Assembly (NCBI GenBank): GCA_026874595.1
Contig: CM049316.1
Coordinates: 54,945,676 to 55,009,675, forward strand
Direction: 5' to 3'
Length of the DNA stretch: 64,000 nucleotides
DNA from: Sipunculus nudus
Taxonomy: Eukaryota > Annelida > Sipuncula > Golfingiida > Sipunculidae
In this document: positions 10,943 through 21,262 of the stretch, piece by piece
Layout of the letters: the number at the start of each line of letters is the position of its first letter
Position numbering within the stretch: position 1 is the stretch's first letter
Translations under genes and position numbers: made by a program
The notes under the pieces: generated by a model
What the model saw: only the letters and a program-made list of their open reading frames with translations
Databases searched by the model: none
What the model was told of the DNA's origin: nothing

Positions 10943-13499
10943 CTTGCTGGCGCAGTCACACAGCGCCTGACTAAGCAGACAGCCCAGCACAGAATGTTAT
11001 CAAACTGTATGCATCACCCAACACAACGCTAAACATTCAATACGGCTCGGAACATTCAGAGAAATGTAAACCAGTCATCTAAGCTCTCTGTGTAAACTGA
11101 AAAATATTACCGAACTTCATGACAAAGCGGTCGTCCTTGACTTGGTGTCTCGGATACTACACATTTGCCACATTTCCCCCAGTTTATTATTATTATTAAA
11201 TTTTCTTTGACATCTTGGCCTTTCCTGTGAAAGAAGTATTCAGTGAATCTGTCAATTTATTTCACTTTTATCATGTATATATCCCATATACTGTATTGAG
11301 CAAGTTTGAAGATCATAGCATGAAAACGTCTTGCTGTACAGGCCTTTGAATATTAGAAAACATGTTGCGTTTTGATTTTTTTTTTGCATTTTAACAGGGC
11401 CATAAAATCTGAATCCTCCATTTCTGCCAGGTTTTAACTTATTGTGTCTAATCTGCAACTACCAGACTGTGTTTCTGTCAAAATACAGAGTTCTAGCATC
11501 ATTATTAATGAAGTTATGAGCTCCTCAAATCAGGGGAAAATAATATATGACGCTCGGCCTTTATAACCCTCTTCCCTTTTAGGGGCCAAAAACATGAGAG
11601 TTTTCACAAAATTACAAAACAAACATTACAGAAGTTCATCATACAAATCACAGTAATTTAATTTTAAAAAAAAATGAAGGAAATCTGAGATGGTGATGCG
11701 GGGAGCCCTGGTTGAGTTGGCATGGAATGACCCTATATCCCGACTTACATCTTGGTTAGCAAACGGATACTCCATGGTGGTCCATTTAGGTGACATTGTG
11801 ATCTATTTAAGGAGCAAATTAAAAATTACAATCATAAATAAAATTATATGGTCTATATTTATATAGTTTTACCCTCGGCTCGATAGGTAAATAAAAATTG
11901 CAAGGATATTTGAAGACGTATCACAGCTAGGTGCTGTCTTTTATAATGTAAGCAATAATTTAATAAATTTACAAGATTAATATATTTAAATAATAACTAG
12001 TTGCTTACTGACTAGAAAAAAATATCACAGTTTATAATATATAAAATGTCCAATATGACAATATGACTATAGTAATTGTACTTATTACATTTAAAACTAG
12101 ATTTAATTAACTATTTAAAAAGTATTCTGTATTTTAAACGAAGTTGAACAAATACTCAGAAATATATTCAGAAGTATATGAGTATATGTAGTAAAAAATA
12201 AAAACTTGAACTTTGATTATTATATTATTTTATTATTATTATTATTAAAAATGAATCATACAATATTTCCAATTTATATCAGTTAAATGTTATCACTGCT
12301 TTTGAATGTGAAGCAAATAAGATATGTCATTTCACATAAATTTGCACACCACATATATGTTAGGTAATCATTCACAATATATTATGTCGCGCCATCGATA
12401 TGTATACTACATCTCTTTAGAAAATATGAGTTAAGCCTTGATATACTTGAAAAAAAGGTAGATACTCTAAATTTTGTAATAGATATGTATGTAAAATTTT
12501 AACACACATTCAGTTACACATAAACTTTTCTGGTTTCTGAATTCAGACATGAATATACTGGTATGTTATTACCTGGTTCAGTGCAGTGTCTACTGTAAAT
12601 ATATAGTGTATGGTTTAAGGTGTAGATGGCAGCACTTGACAGTTAATCTCGCCGGCCGGGTCGTGTTGAGTTACACGAACAAAGTTTGCATTAAAAGGGC
12701 CATTTTACGATTTTTAAAAATTATCAGTTAAACTTTTGTTCCACTAAATATATAATGCATGTGTGGCTGCGCCTGTGATTAATACTTACCTCCCTCCTGA
12801 TTCAAACTGCCTTGATATTTCTCGAGAATTCATGTTGAAGTGTGAACAAGATATAGGCCACAGCCTATATGTGTATCAGGATCAGCACAAGTTATTTAAC
12901 CTTATCATTAGAAGGCTCTGCCAGTATAAACATAGAGTATGTAAGCCAATGATAATTCAAAATCTGCAGTTCATTGACTCTTTGTATACAAATCAGATTT
13001 ACTGAAGAAAGGCATACCTAAAGGTCATAGAGGTATACAGGTTTCATATTGTTTTTTAATTTTACGTTTATTACAATGACCATTAGGCCTACACTGCGGG
13101 ATCAATTTTATACCCGTCAGGTACACTTTTTAATGCGCAGCATGCACTGGCGCCACATGTAGGGAGTTTGTACTGAAAAAAAAAAAAAACGTGAATAGGC
13201 CTGCTGTAATTTTACTGTTCTGCAAAAACGATATGAAAATCTTGTGAACGATGAACGCTATATAACGAGCTTGTGTGTTGTACTTCAGGTTTTACTGACA
13301 GGACACAATCAAAAGCGGCGTGTTTATATTACAAGACAGAACCGAAGATAATAAATATTAAAGACAATTATTAAAATAGCCAAATTGGTCTATTTACAGG
13401 AATGATTAAAATATCATTAAAGTATTGTGACTTTGAAAGATACGGTCTCTAATGAAACATACAGAAATGCTTTCTATAATGGAGATATTGAATATGTTA

Positions 13500-13503
<4 letters not shown>
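10943..13503. other. 5' flank of the JmjC-type gene and AT-rich intergenic DNA
   Basis: No second gene could be supported. A GTG-started 80-codon frame at 12,763-13,005 has no recognised similarity and no promoter or splice context. GC content rises around 10,940-11,050, as expected for a 5' untranslated region and promoter of the minus-strand gene. Confidence 0.4.

Positions 13504-13552
<49 letters not shown>
13504..13552. repeat. (TA)n microsatellite
   Basis: An uninterrupted run of about 25 TA dinucleotides. Confidence 0.95.
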
Positions 13553-13556
<4 letters not shown>

Positions 13557-13858
13557 TAATCGAATAGTTTACTGCATTAAACAACTACTCGAGTGCTCTA
13601 TGGTATGCCAACGGAGCTTTAGAATTATACAAATAGAGGAATCAAATTTTGTCAGACAGAAAACGTACTCGATAACCTATAACTAATACGTAACCACACA
13701 TACGTAACCAACAGTGGCCACACATTATAAAACTTCTCAACTGTGTACCATTATGAACCATACAATTTCAATCACACAGTGTTACCTGATGAGTGCAACA
13801 TGTTGCACGAAACTATACGTAGTAGTATAAATATCTGACAAAATTTGAATCCTCTATT

Positions 13859-13862
<4 letters not shown>

Positions 13863-13905
<43 letters not shown>
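13863..13905. repeat. (TA)n microsatellite
   Basis: A run of TA that directly abuts the left SINE-like copy at 13,905. Confidence 0.95.
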
Positions 13906-13909
<4 letters not shown>

Positions 13910-14042
13910 ACGAAGACAAATTGTTCAGGGGAAAATATCGAGCCGATCCAGGCGCACATGTCCGGCGTTCCAACCGCATCGCTAGAAAAAGCAAGCTTCA
14001 CTAACGAGACAGTTCGGTCCGTTTTTATGTCACCCCGTAACA
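13905..14042 (-). mobile_element. SINE-like element, copy 1
   Basis: The copy is bounded by TTGTTACG and its inverse CGTAACA. It shares GTTCAGGGGAAAATAT, CCGATCC, TGTCCGGCGTTCCAAC and GAGACAGTTCGGTC with copy 2. The region that is a tRNA B-box-like sequence in copy 2 is damaged here. Confidence 0.7.
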
Positions 14043-14190
14043 CACGCCCTCTTAAGAGCGGTCTGCTATCAGAACAAGACTATCCCAGGAGTCACACCTT
14101 CGTTGAACTAGGTGGCGGTAATTTCCTAATTACTTCAAACAACCATACCCCGGGCCATAAAGTTTGCCGTCATTTTTGACGAGCACCCAT

Positions 14191-14320
14191 TTGTTACGAA
14201 GAAAAATTGTTCAGGGGAAAATATAGGGCCGATCCGGGATTCGAACCTATGTCCGGCGTTCCAACACACTACTTCTCTAGCGAGACAGTTCGGTCAGCTT
14301 TATATGTCACCCCGTAACAA
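14191..14320 (-). mobile_element. SINE-like element, copy 2, with tRNA-type B box
   Basis: It carries TTGTTACG and CGTAACAA as inverted ends. On the minus strand there is a perfect tRNA B box (GGTTCGAATCC, + strand GGATTCGAACC near 14,236-14,246) inside a tRNA-like T arm followed by GGATCGGCC. That points to a tRNA-derived element transcribed by RNA polymerase III, though inverted ends are unusual for a SINE. It lies about 150 bp from copy 1. It is not a functional tRNA because the acceptor and anticodon arms do not pair well. Confidence 0.65.
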
Positions 14321-15586
14321 TACATGGTGACTTTATTGTATATAGGTACTAAGATGATTGTACCTTGATACCTCTAAATATGCATTTATTCTAGCATAAT
14401 TTATTCTTATATCTGAAATTCAAACATTTGTTCAAACGGTTCTATAAAGTTCAGGAACGTATACGTGAATTAATTCCAAGATAGCTACAGTGTTGATATA
14501 AAGATAAACTTCTCATAGATGTAAATCTTCAATAAATGTTCTTAATTAAGAGTTAGACAATGCTCAAAAGAGGGCTATTTATAGTGGGTGACGGACGGAA
14601 ATCCCAGTTATTATATGAAACACCTACTTCGTTGCAGGGAGCCCTGTTAAGTTAATAAATACTGATTGCGTGATGAATCATGGTCAACTACATTTTACAT
14701 ACTGCATAAAACTTGAAATACCATATATTTTAATTTTATTGAAATAGACTTATTCCTAGTTGTATATATACAGATTTATATGGGGATTGTATTTGCCCTG
14801 ATGGGGGAATATGGAGTGAGTGCTTTTCCAGTTAACAATCGATCTTGAGGCTGCATGGGATTTGTAGAGATTTGCAAGAAACGCCTTTGGTCATGTATAT
14901 ACGCAAGGGAATTCCGTATAGGATGGCCCAATATTACAACTTTTTACATGTATGTATTTGGTACGTGGCGTTACAAGAAGTTCAGCCATGGTTAACTTGA
15001 GGTTATTCCCAGGGAAAGTTAATTGCCAGGTATGCATGGTAACCATGCTTTCATGGCCTTATTTAAAGCCAGTTATCCGCCTACCTTATCTATGGAATTT
15101 ATGTGGTTTCTGGGTTACCCTGCGCACATAATAATGAACTCTACGTGATTCCTGTTGGAGAAAAAAGTCTTATAAGTTTTCTGAAATGGATATATAAGCA
15201 TGTTTGTCTACAATCTGTTAGTAAACACAGCAATGTTGACTGCTTAAGCATGTGCCAATGGTTGTAAACCGCCCTTTGCAGAACACTGGTTCGTCCGACT
15301 GGCCGCAAAATATCCTTTTTGACATCCGAAAAGACCCCTTTAAAATGAAGTTGTGTTTCTCATATAAACGAATCCGTATTAAGACTGATTTGGACATACC
15401 TATACTTGCTATAGCTAGTTGCTGTGATAAGGCATGAACGATCTACGTATAAGGTAGTAATTACTATGGCTGATAACATAATATGCTACGGGTCACCGTT
15501 AATCATAATATGGTTTTAGGGTGGTTATCTGGTAACAAAAATGGTATCTCGAGAGCTTTCTGATGTAATCATTATGAAATATCAAC
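14321..15586. other. Upstream region of the orphan first exon
   Basis: No gene is visible. A perfect MEF2-type site (CTATTTATAG) lies at 14,575-14,584, about 1 kb upstream of the TATA box at 15,587. Its relevance is speculative. Confidence 0.4.
14575..14584. promoter_or_regulatory. MEF2-consensus site
   Basis: CTATTTATAG matches the YTAWWWWTAR consensus of MEF2 factors exactly. One match of ten bases in AT-rich DNA can be chance; its only support is a TATA promoter about 1 kb downstream. Confidence 0.3.
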
Positions 15587-15596
15587 TATATAAAAG
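15587..15596 (+). promoter_or_regulatory. TATA box of the orphan first exon
   Basis: TATATAAAAG is a strong TATA element. It is followed, about 30 bp on, by a GC-richer stretch of some 85 bp that would serve as the 5' untranslated region before the ATG at 15,704. Confidence 0.6.
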
Positions 15597-15703
15597 TGAA
15601 GCCAGTAAGGTTGGGCGTCAGTGGCCTGGTCGTAGGTTTCGTTTACGGAGAGCAGATCGCGTTTTCGAGTCTAGCCCATATATAACAGTCGACAGGAGAA
15701 AGG

Positions 15704-15753
15704 ATGTCTGATGTGGAAGAAGAAACAACCGGCACTGACGTACCTAGCAAAAG
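15704..15753 (+). CDS. Orphan first coding exon (MSDVEEETTGTDVPSK)
   Basis: Sixteen codons plus two bases run from an ATG in good context (AAAGGATGT) to a strong donor (AAAAG|GTCAGT). The peptide MSDVEEETTGTDVPSK is acidic. The reading phase at the donor is 2. A TATA box about 115 bp upstream supports it as a real first exon. Acidic starts of the MSD(x)EEE type occur in troponin T and several unrelated proteins, so the product cannot be named. No downstream plus-strand exon was found nearby; the next 8 kb hold a gene on the other strand. A phase-compatible acceptor exists at 36,027 (reading FDSQSKWLRSWYQKVQ then stop), but that link is only a possibility. Confidence 0.45.
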
Positions 15754-15959
15754 GTCAGTATATGGTAAATAAGAAAGATAATGTAGGCTAATAAGGATAA
15801 TTTTTAAAAAATTAACATTTTTTTTAGTTTTCTAAATTGTGCATTTTAACGGATCGAGGGAGATCCTATATTGCTTAATAAGTTGACTGTATACGTATGT
15901 TTCAGGATGATAAATCGATACTGCATATGTAACAATCGCCTTAATTTGCTGTGTCAAAA

Positions 15960-16146
15960 AACCGAGGAACCCCGAGAGGCGCACTTGTTTGTGAGTGCAT
16001 GATCCACGCTGTGTGGGCATTACCTCTGCAGAGCTCTCACCCTTGGTGCATGGTGGCCGATCGTGATAAATCTCACCGCTCCTCTGCTGAGATTCAAACT
16101 CATGACCTCCCGGCTTTGGGCCCTGCGCTCTACCTCTATAGGCCAC
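15960..16146 (-). mobile_element. tRNA-derived SINE
   Basis: On the minus strand the element begins with a tRNA-like head: TGGCCTATAGAGGTAGAGCG resembles an A box, and GAGTTTGAATCTC, about 40 bases further, is a B-box match. A non-tRNA body follows (GATCGGCCACCATG, then GAGGTAATGCCCACACAG). Open frames here on both strands are by-products. Confidence 0.65.
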
Positions 16147-16319
16147 ACAAACCGGCGTAATCTTATATGTTTAAATTTATTAACTTTTAATTTTTTTGTT
16201 TTTCTAACATTGTAACATGGTTTGTATTTTATGAACATTTGTATGTGACAGCATCTGTCACATACATATGGAGCAGAGCGAATCGGAATAAAGCGTCTTG
16301 GGACGAGACAAGTATGGTC

Positions 16320-16720
16320 TACTACCCAGATAACACACATCTGTTGGCCCAACGGAGGCCCACTAGCTGCACATCTAGTGGGCCAACGTTGGCAGCCACT
16401 AGTGGACCGCCGTTGGCGTGTCCAGCCACCCAACGTTGGGCCACTAGTGGCTGCCAACCAAATTGCCACCGTTGGCCCCTTGTTGGCCCACTGTCATCAT
16501 AAAGACCCTAGCCTTGCAGCCACCGGTGCCAAATTGCACATATCTGTTGGCCCAACGGAGGCCCACCAGCTTCATATCTAGTGGGACAACATTGGCAGCC
16601 ACTAGTAGACCGCCGCTAGCGTGTTCAGACACTCAGCGTCATATAACGACCTTTCGCTTGCAGCTACCAGTTGGCCACCTGTGGACTGTGCCAACATCAG
16701 CTAAATCTGCAGAACTGGCA
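16320..16720. repeat. Palindrome-rich element with GTTGGCCCAACG motifs
   Basis: The element starts with ACCCAGATAACACACATCTG and carries GTTGGCCCAACG, CAACGTTGG, CCACTAGTGG and similar short palindromes. A second, more decayed copy begins at about 16,541 (ATCTGTTGGCCCAACGGAGG again). ACCCAGAT-type ends with internal self-complementary motifs are typical of MITE-like foldback elements in many animals; the class is inferred. Confidence 0.6.
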
Positions 16721-17016
16721 TGAATATACCCTCCCCCCTGATGAAATTAATGCAGCAGTTAATTCCATTATCCAGTTTCCTTTACTAAAATCACAACTAG
16801 CTTCTCTTTACATAAACCAAAAAGGTATCTTTTTATTCCACTTCTGAAAAGAATAGGATTCCAGTGATTAACAGGAATGTCAAAGAAATGAACTGCTACT
16901 CTATATACTGGTCAGCCAAGATGACCCATGGAACTTTGTGAACATAAAACAAAACTACAATGACTGCACTTAAGAACTTTTATTTATTTCTCTAAACTAT
17001 GTTTCAGTCCTCATCA

Positions 17017-20000
17017 TTAGTCCTCATCAGCCGATGTCTCTGAGGAGTCTGAGCTTGAGTCATCTCTTTGGGTCACTGTTTTGGTCTTCTTTTCAGCTAA
17101 AAATTTAAATTACAATTGATAAGGACAACTGCACATAAACCAAAAGTGTTAATTGTGGGTTTAAACTGCTAATGTATTTAAAATGTTAAATGAGCACTAA
17201 GATAAAGAGTTATCTGTGACATAATTTTATTTAAAAGGGAAATTATATGATGTTTGCTTCTGAATATCATAACCATAGTTTTATTATGAACTGTTAAAGA
17301 GCAACATATAGTTTAAAAATGCATTGTTGTACCTGGTTTGTAGTAGAAAAGATCAAAGCCAGTCTTATTTACTTGGTTCTCAGTTTTGCTCAAGCATGCA
17401 CCTCCCATAATATGCATGCCTATTTTTCGAATCACTAACAGCAGCACAGAGTAATATTTTTGAGTTTGATACAGATTTGAAAGAAAAGTAGCCAAGCAAT
17501 ATAGTAAATTTTAGCCTGCCTGTGCTGATTTAAGCGATACTGATGTAAATTGCTCATGTCATTAAATAATGATTAAATACTTGATAATGTTCACTTGCTT
17601 TTGATCATTCATTGATGCAACTGATTTGCATATATTAAAAACAACTAATTTTACATTCAATCCTGTTGATTCATATTTAAATCCGTTCCTGCTTATTTGT
17701 TTTGATGTGGTTGGTATATATACTTCATAATATAATGCTGATTCAGTGAGAAAACAGCTGTACCAATTTACTGAAGGTAGATGAAAACGTGTGACACATT
17801 TCTAAGAAATTAACAGCAAGAGTCAAATTGAATGTTTAAGTTCCTATTAGTGTTTGGAATTGTGGAAAAGTAAATGGCATCTTAATTTTAAAATGTAAGA
17901 GGCATTTAAGTATTAGAACGTGGTTACCGACTAGTTTTAGCTGATATAATTTTAAGAAACCTACCTTTCTTCTTTAGCAGCCGCCGTTTCCTCCCTCTGT
18001 CCCTGTCACTTGCATATTTAAGCCATTTTTTATGGCTTCCTCTGCCTGGCTTTCGGTCAGGTTGCTGCCCTTTGCTGCATCTGTTTCATGAGATAAATTA
18101 TAAAATAAATCAATATTTTGTTCTTTTGTTCTGTTATTGTTTCACAATGTAATTGGCATAATAACTGACAAGGTAAATGAAATAATTCTGAAACAAAATG
18201 GTTTCCAATATGGAATTACATGTGTATTGTAATAGAAAAAAATACATCCAATATGCAATACACCTGCTATTTATTAATACAGAGACGAGGCATTTGGAGT
18301 AAGACGGTTTAAAATTTTCATTCAGATTCAGTATTATTTTTAGCTTAATAGGTTTGCTTTTTGTCCCATCTGGGTCCCATGCTATATATACCACTGATAT
18401 CAATTTATACAGACCGCCAAATTATGGTTAGTAGTATTTAACAAGTTTTGAAGTTAGATATGAAACCATTTATGAAACTGATAATTTTTGTCTCATACCT
18501 TTAATTACACCGGCCAGAAGCAGACTCCTGAGACCTATCTTGCTGCCTTTCCCCAGCCAGTTGAACTGGCTGGCAAGTGGGTTTGTCATCAGCTCTGTCA
18601 TGATTCTGCTGATGACCTCTTTTGCATTGAACCCTCCGAGACTGCACAGGTAGCGAACCTATGGAACGATAATTTATGCTGAAATATATAAATGAGTCTT
18701 TTTTTCCCCATCAGCCTTCTGTTGGGAAGTTTATTGAAAGGCACAAATCATAACTGTTAGACCTTGTCAGTTCTTGCTTAACATGCCCTATTAAAATCAT
18801 CTTGGATTCCCCAGATAAGATCACAGTGACCCATTCTGGGAGTTGAAGTAATACTTGGCCAATGATAATCAGGTCACTGATGTAGATGGAGCTTCTTTAT
18901 TACCATGATGCTGTTACACATGTAGCCATCAGGATAGCTTGTACTCCTTTATCTGACTGTATTACTACACATGCTATATATAGACTGTATAAATGCGATA
19001 CATGATATAGTGCTGTATGTGTATCATATCACTACAGGAGTTACATAGTAAAAACATGTTTTTTTCACCATGAGAGTGGGCTCTCCTATTTATTGATGTG
19101 GAACAAACATTTCAAACAATTAACATTTAATAATGTACCAGATCACAAAAATTTGTCCGACACATATATCCTAGTCAGAAAGCCAAATAGGAACAAAACT
19201 AGGTAGGGTGCCTTACCATACATGCAGATTTTCACCCGCGCGGGTACCCGCATGTGGGTGACTTATTAGTTGGGATAAACGCATGCACTAATAACAATAT
19301 TTCTCAAATTTTAGTGTAATGTGTTTAGAAAATATTAAGTGTAAACAGTTATACTAACTGATGAGGCATATTAAAGCGGATTAATATCTCATCTCACCAG
19401 CCAGGCTTGAATGGTGGCTATTTTCTGTTACACTCTTAACTAAATCTGGCCCCGGGCCGCATCGCAATGAAGACTGGTCGTATATTTTTATGCAGTCTAA
19501 TGAGCTCTATCAGCTCCTTTTTCTTTTCAAATACAAGGACACATTACTTACAAGGGAATTCCGTTTCTCTTTGTCTTCGAGAAGTGTATTTATAGAAGCA
19601 ACATCATTTTCTGACCTCAGTGGAAGATTGAAATCCTCTATAGCAACTTTAATGTCCACATCTGGTGTCTGTTGGTTCTCAAGAATTTTCTTGAGAAGTA
19701 TGGTGTTTGAAAGTATCATGCCCTTGATTTTTTCAAGTTCTATTAGGACCTTTTTGTCCCTGCAATTATAACAGAGCTCAAGGACCAAAAACTCACATGT
19801 GAATGTTTCCAATATGATAAAACTGTAAAAGCATTATCTGTATATTTCATAAGGGAAACTTCTTGAAATTTAATAATTCCAGCTGAACATCTGCAGAGAA
19901 TTCTAACAGGATACAGGAACTTTAGGCATAAACTACTATTATGCTGAACAGTTTGCAACTTTGACATGGCTGCTATGTTGAGAATTCACATATATATTCA

Positions 20001-21207
20001 TGTCAGTTAAGAAGGAAAAACAAAAGCTAAATGGACTGTCCTTAAAACTTTTATATGATTACAGTAATAGTATAGGGAATAATGAACTCTCTGTTACTTC
20101 TTTACTGGTATTCATGATGCCTGTATAAAAGCTGAACACTTACTAAGAGCTTCGAATACACAACATTCCTCATAAAATCAGAGAAAAAAAATCTAGCTAC
20201 AAAAGTTTGTATTAATACTGACAGCAGTGGCGTTAATTTATCACATCCGGGGGGGGGGGGGGGGAGGGACTCACACACACACACACATACACACATACCT
20301 ATATATTATAAATATATATATAAATACCCTTTTAGCGTCTGTATGACACATATACTTGATCATATATACTTGAACAAATATACATTTCAAATATGTTAAA
20401 ATTAAGAATAAGGTTTTAAAAAAATAAGGCATTATGTTTCCAGCATAAGTTAATTCTAAACCAGGTTTCAATATTTCATTGTTAACTCATAAATGGAACC
20501 AAAGTCTTTATTTCTATTTATTAATATATTTCATTTGCAATATATAAATATTATTCTCTAAATAGTTCAGGAGGGGGTGATTACATTGATCACCCACACC
20601 CCCCTCCCCGCCAAAAAGTGTGGGGGGGGGATATATTCCCCCCCCCACCATCCCCTCTATATTGACAACCCTGACTAACAGGCTTATGTGCTCAGTTGTC
20701 TCACAGCATTTTAAGAATATATATTCAGAGAGAAAAAGGAATATACCGGTTATCAAGGGATATATATTATGCAGTGGAGCAGGAAGACAAAGAAAATGGT
20801 TGCTGGTGTTGTGGATAACGGTTGCATTCATTAAATATTGCAAATCTGTATAACGCTCAAATATTCATCAGCAATTAACCTAAAGCAAATAAATTTACAG
20901 ATAGCTCTTCTACACGGGAGTAATGAGTTTGCTACATATATTTTCATGTGAAATTGAATTAATGAAGATGCTCAACTGAACAAAATGTACAGTTCACCTG
21001 GTTTCCTCTGGCACCACTGGATCCCTGCCTTTAGTTAATCTGCAAATGAAAAAGTTCACCATTTAAATTTATTGTTTATGAACAGTAAATTAATATTTTG
21101 TTTAGGGTCACTACAAAACACCAACAGTTTTCATTTTACTGATTTTTTTCTTCTTCTGCATTCCAAATTTTACCAATTTAATTTCATAGCAACAAAGCAA
21201 ATCTTTG

Positions 21208-21262
<55 letters not shown>

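Noticed and set aside
12763-13005. 80-codon frame as a gene
   Set aside because: It begins with GTG, not ATG, and shows no similarity or gene context.
14191-14320. A tRNA gene on the minus strand
   Set aside because: Only the B box and T arm are convincing; acceptor and anticodon stems do not pair and a related copy lies next to it.
18488-18682. Plus-strand 64-residue frame
   Set aside because: It is the shadow of DUF4806 exon 8 on the minus strand, whose protein matches the family.
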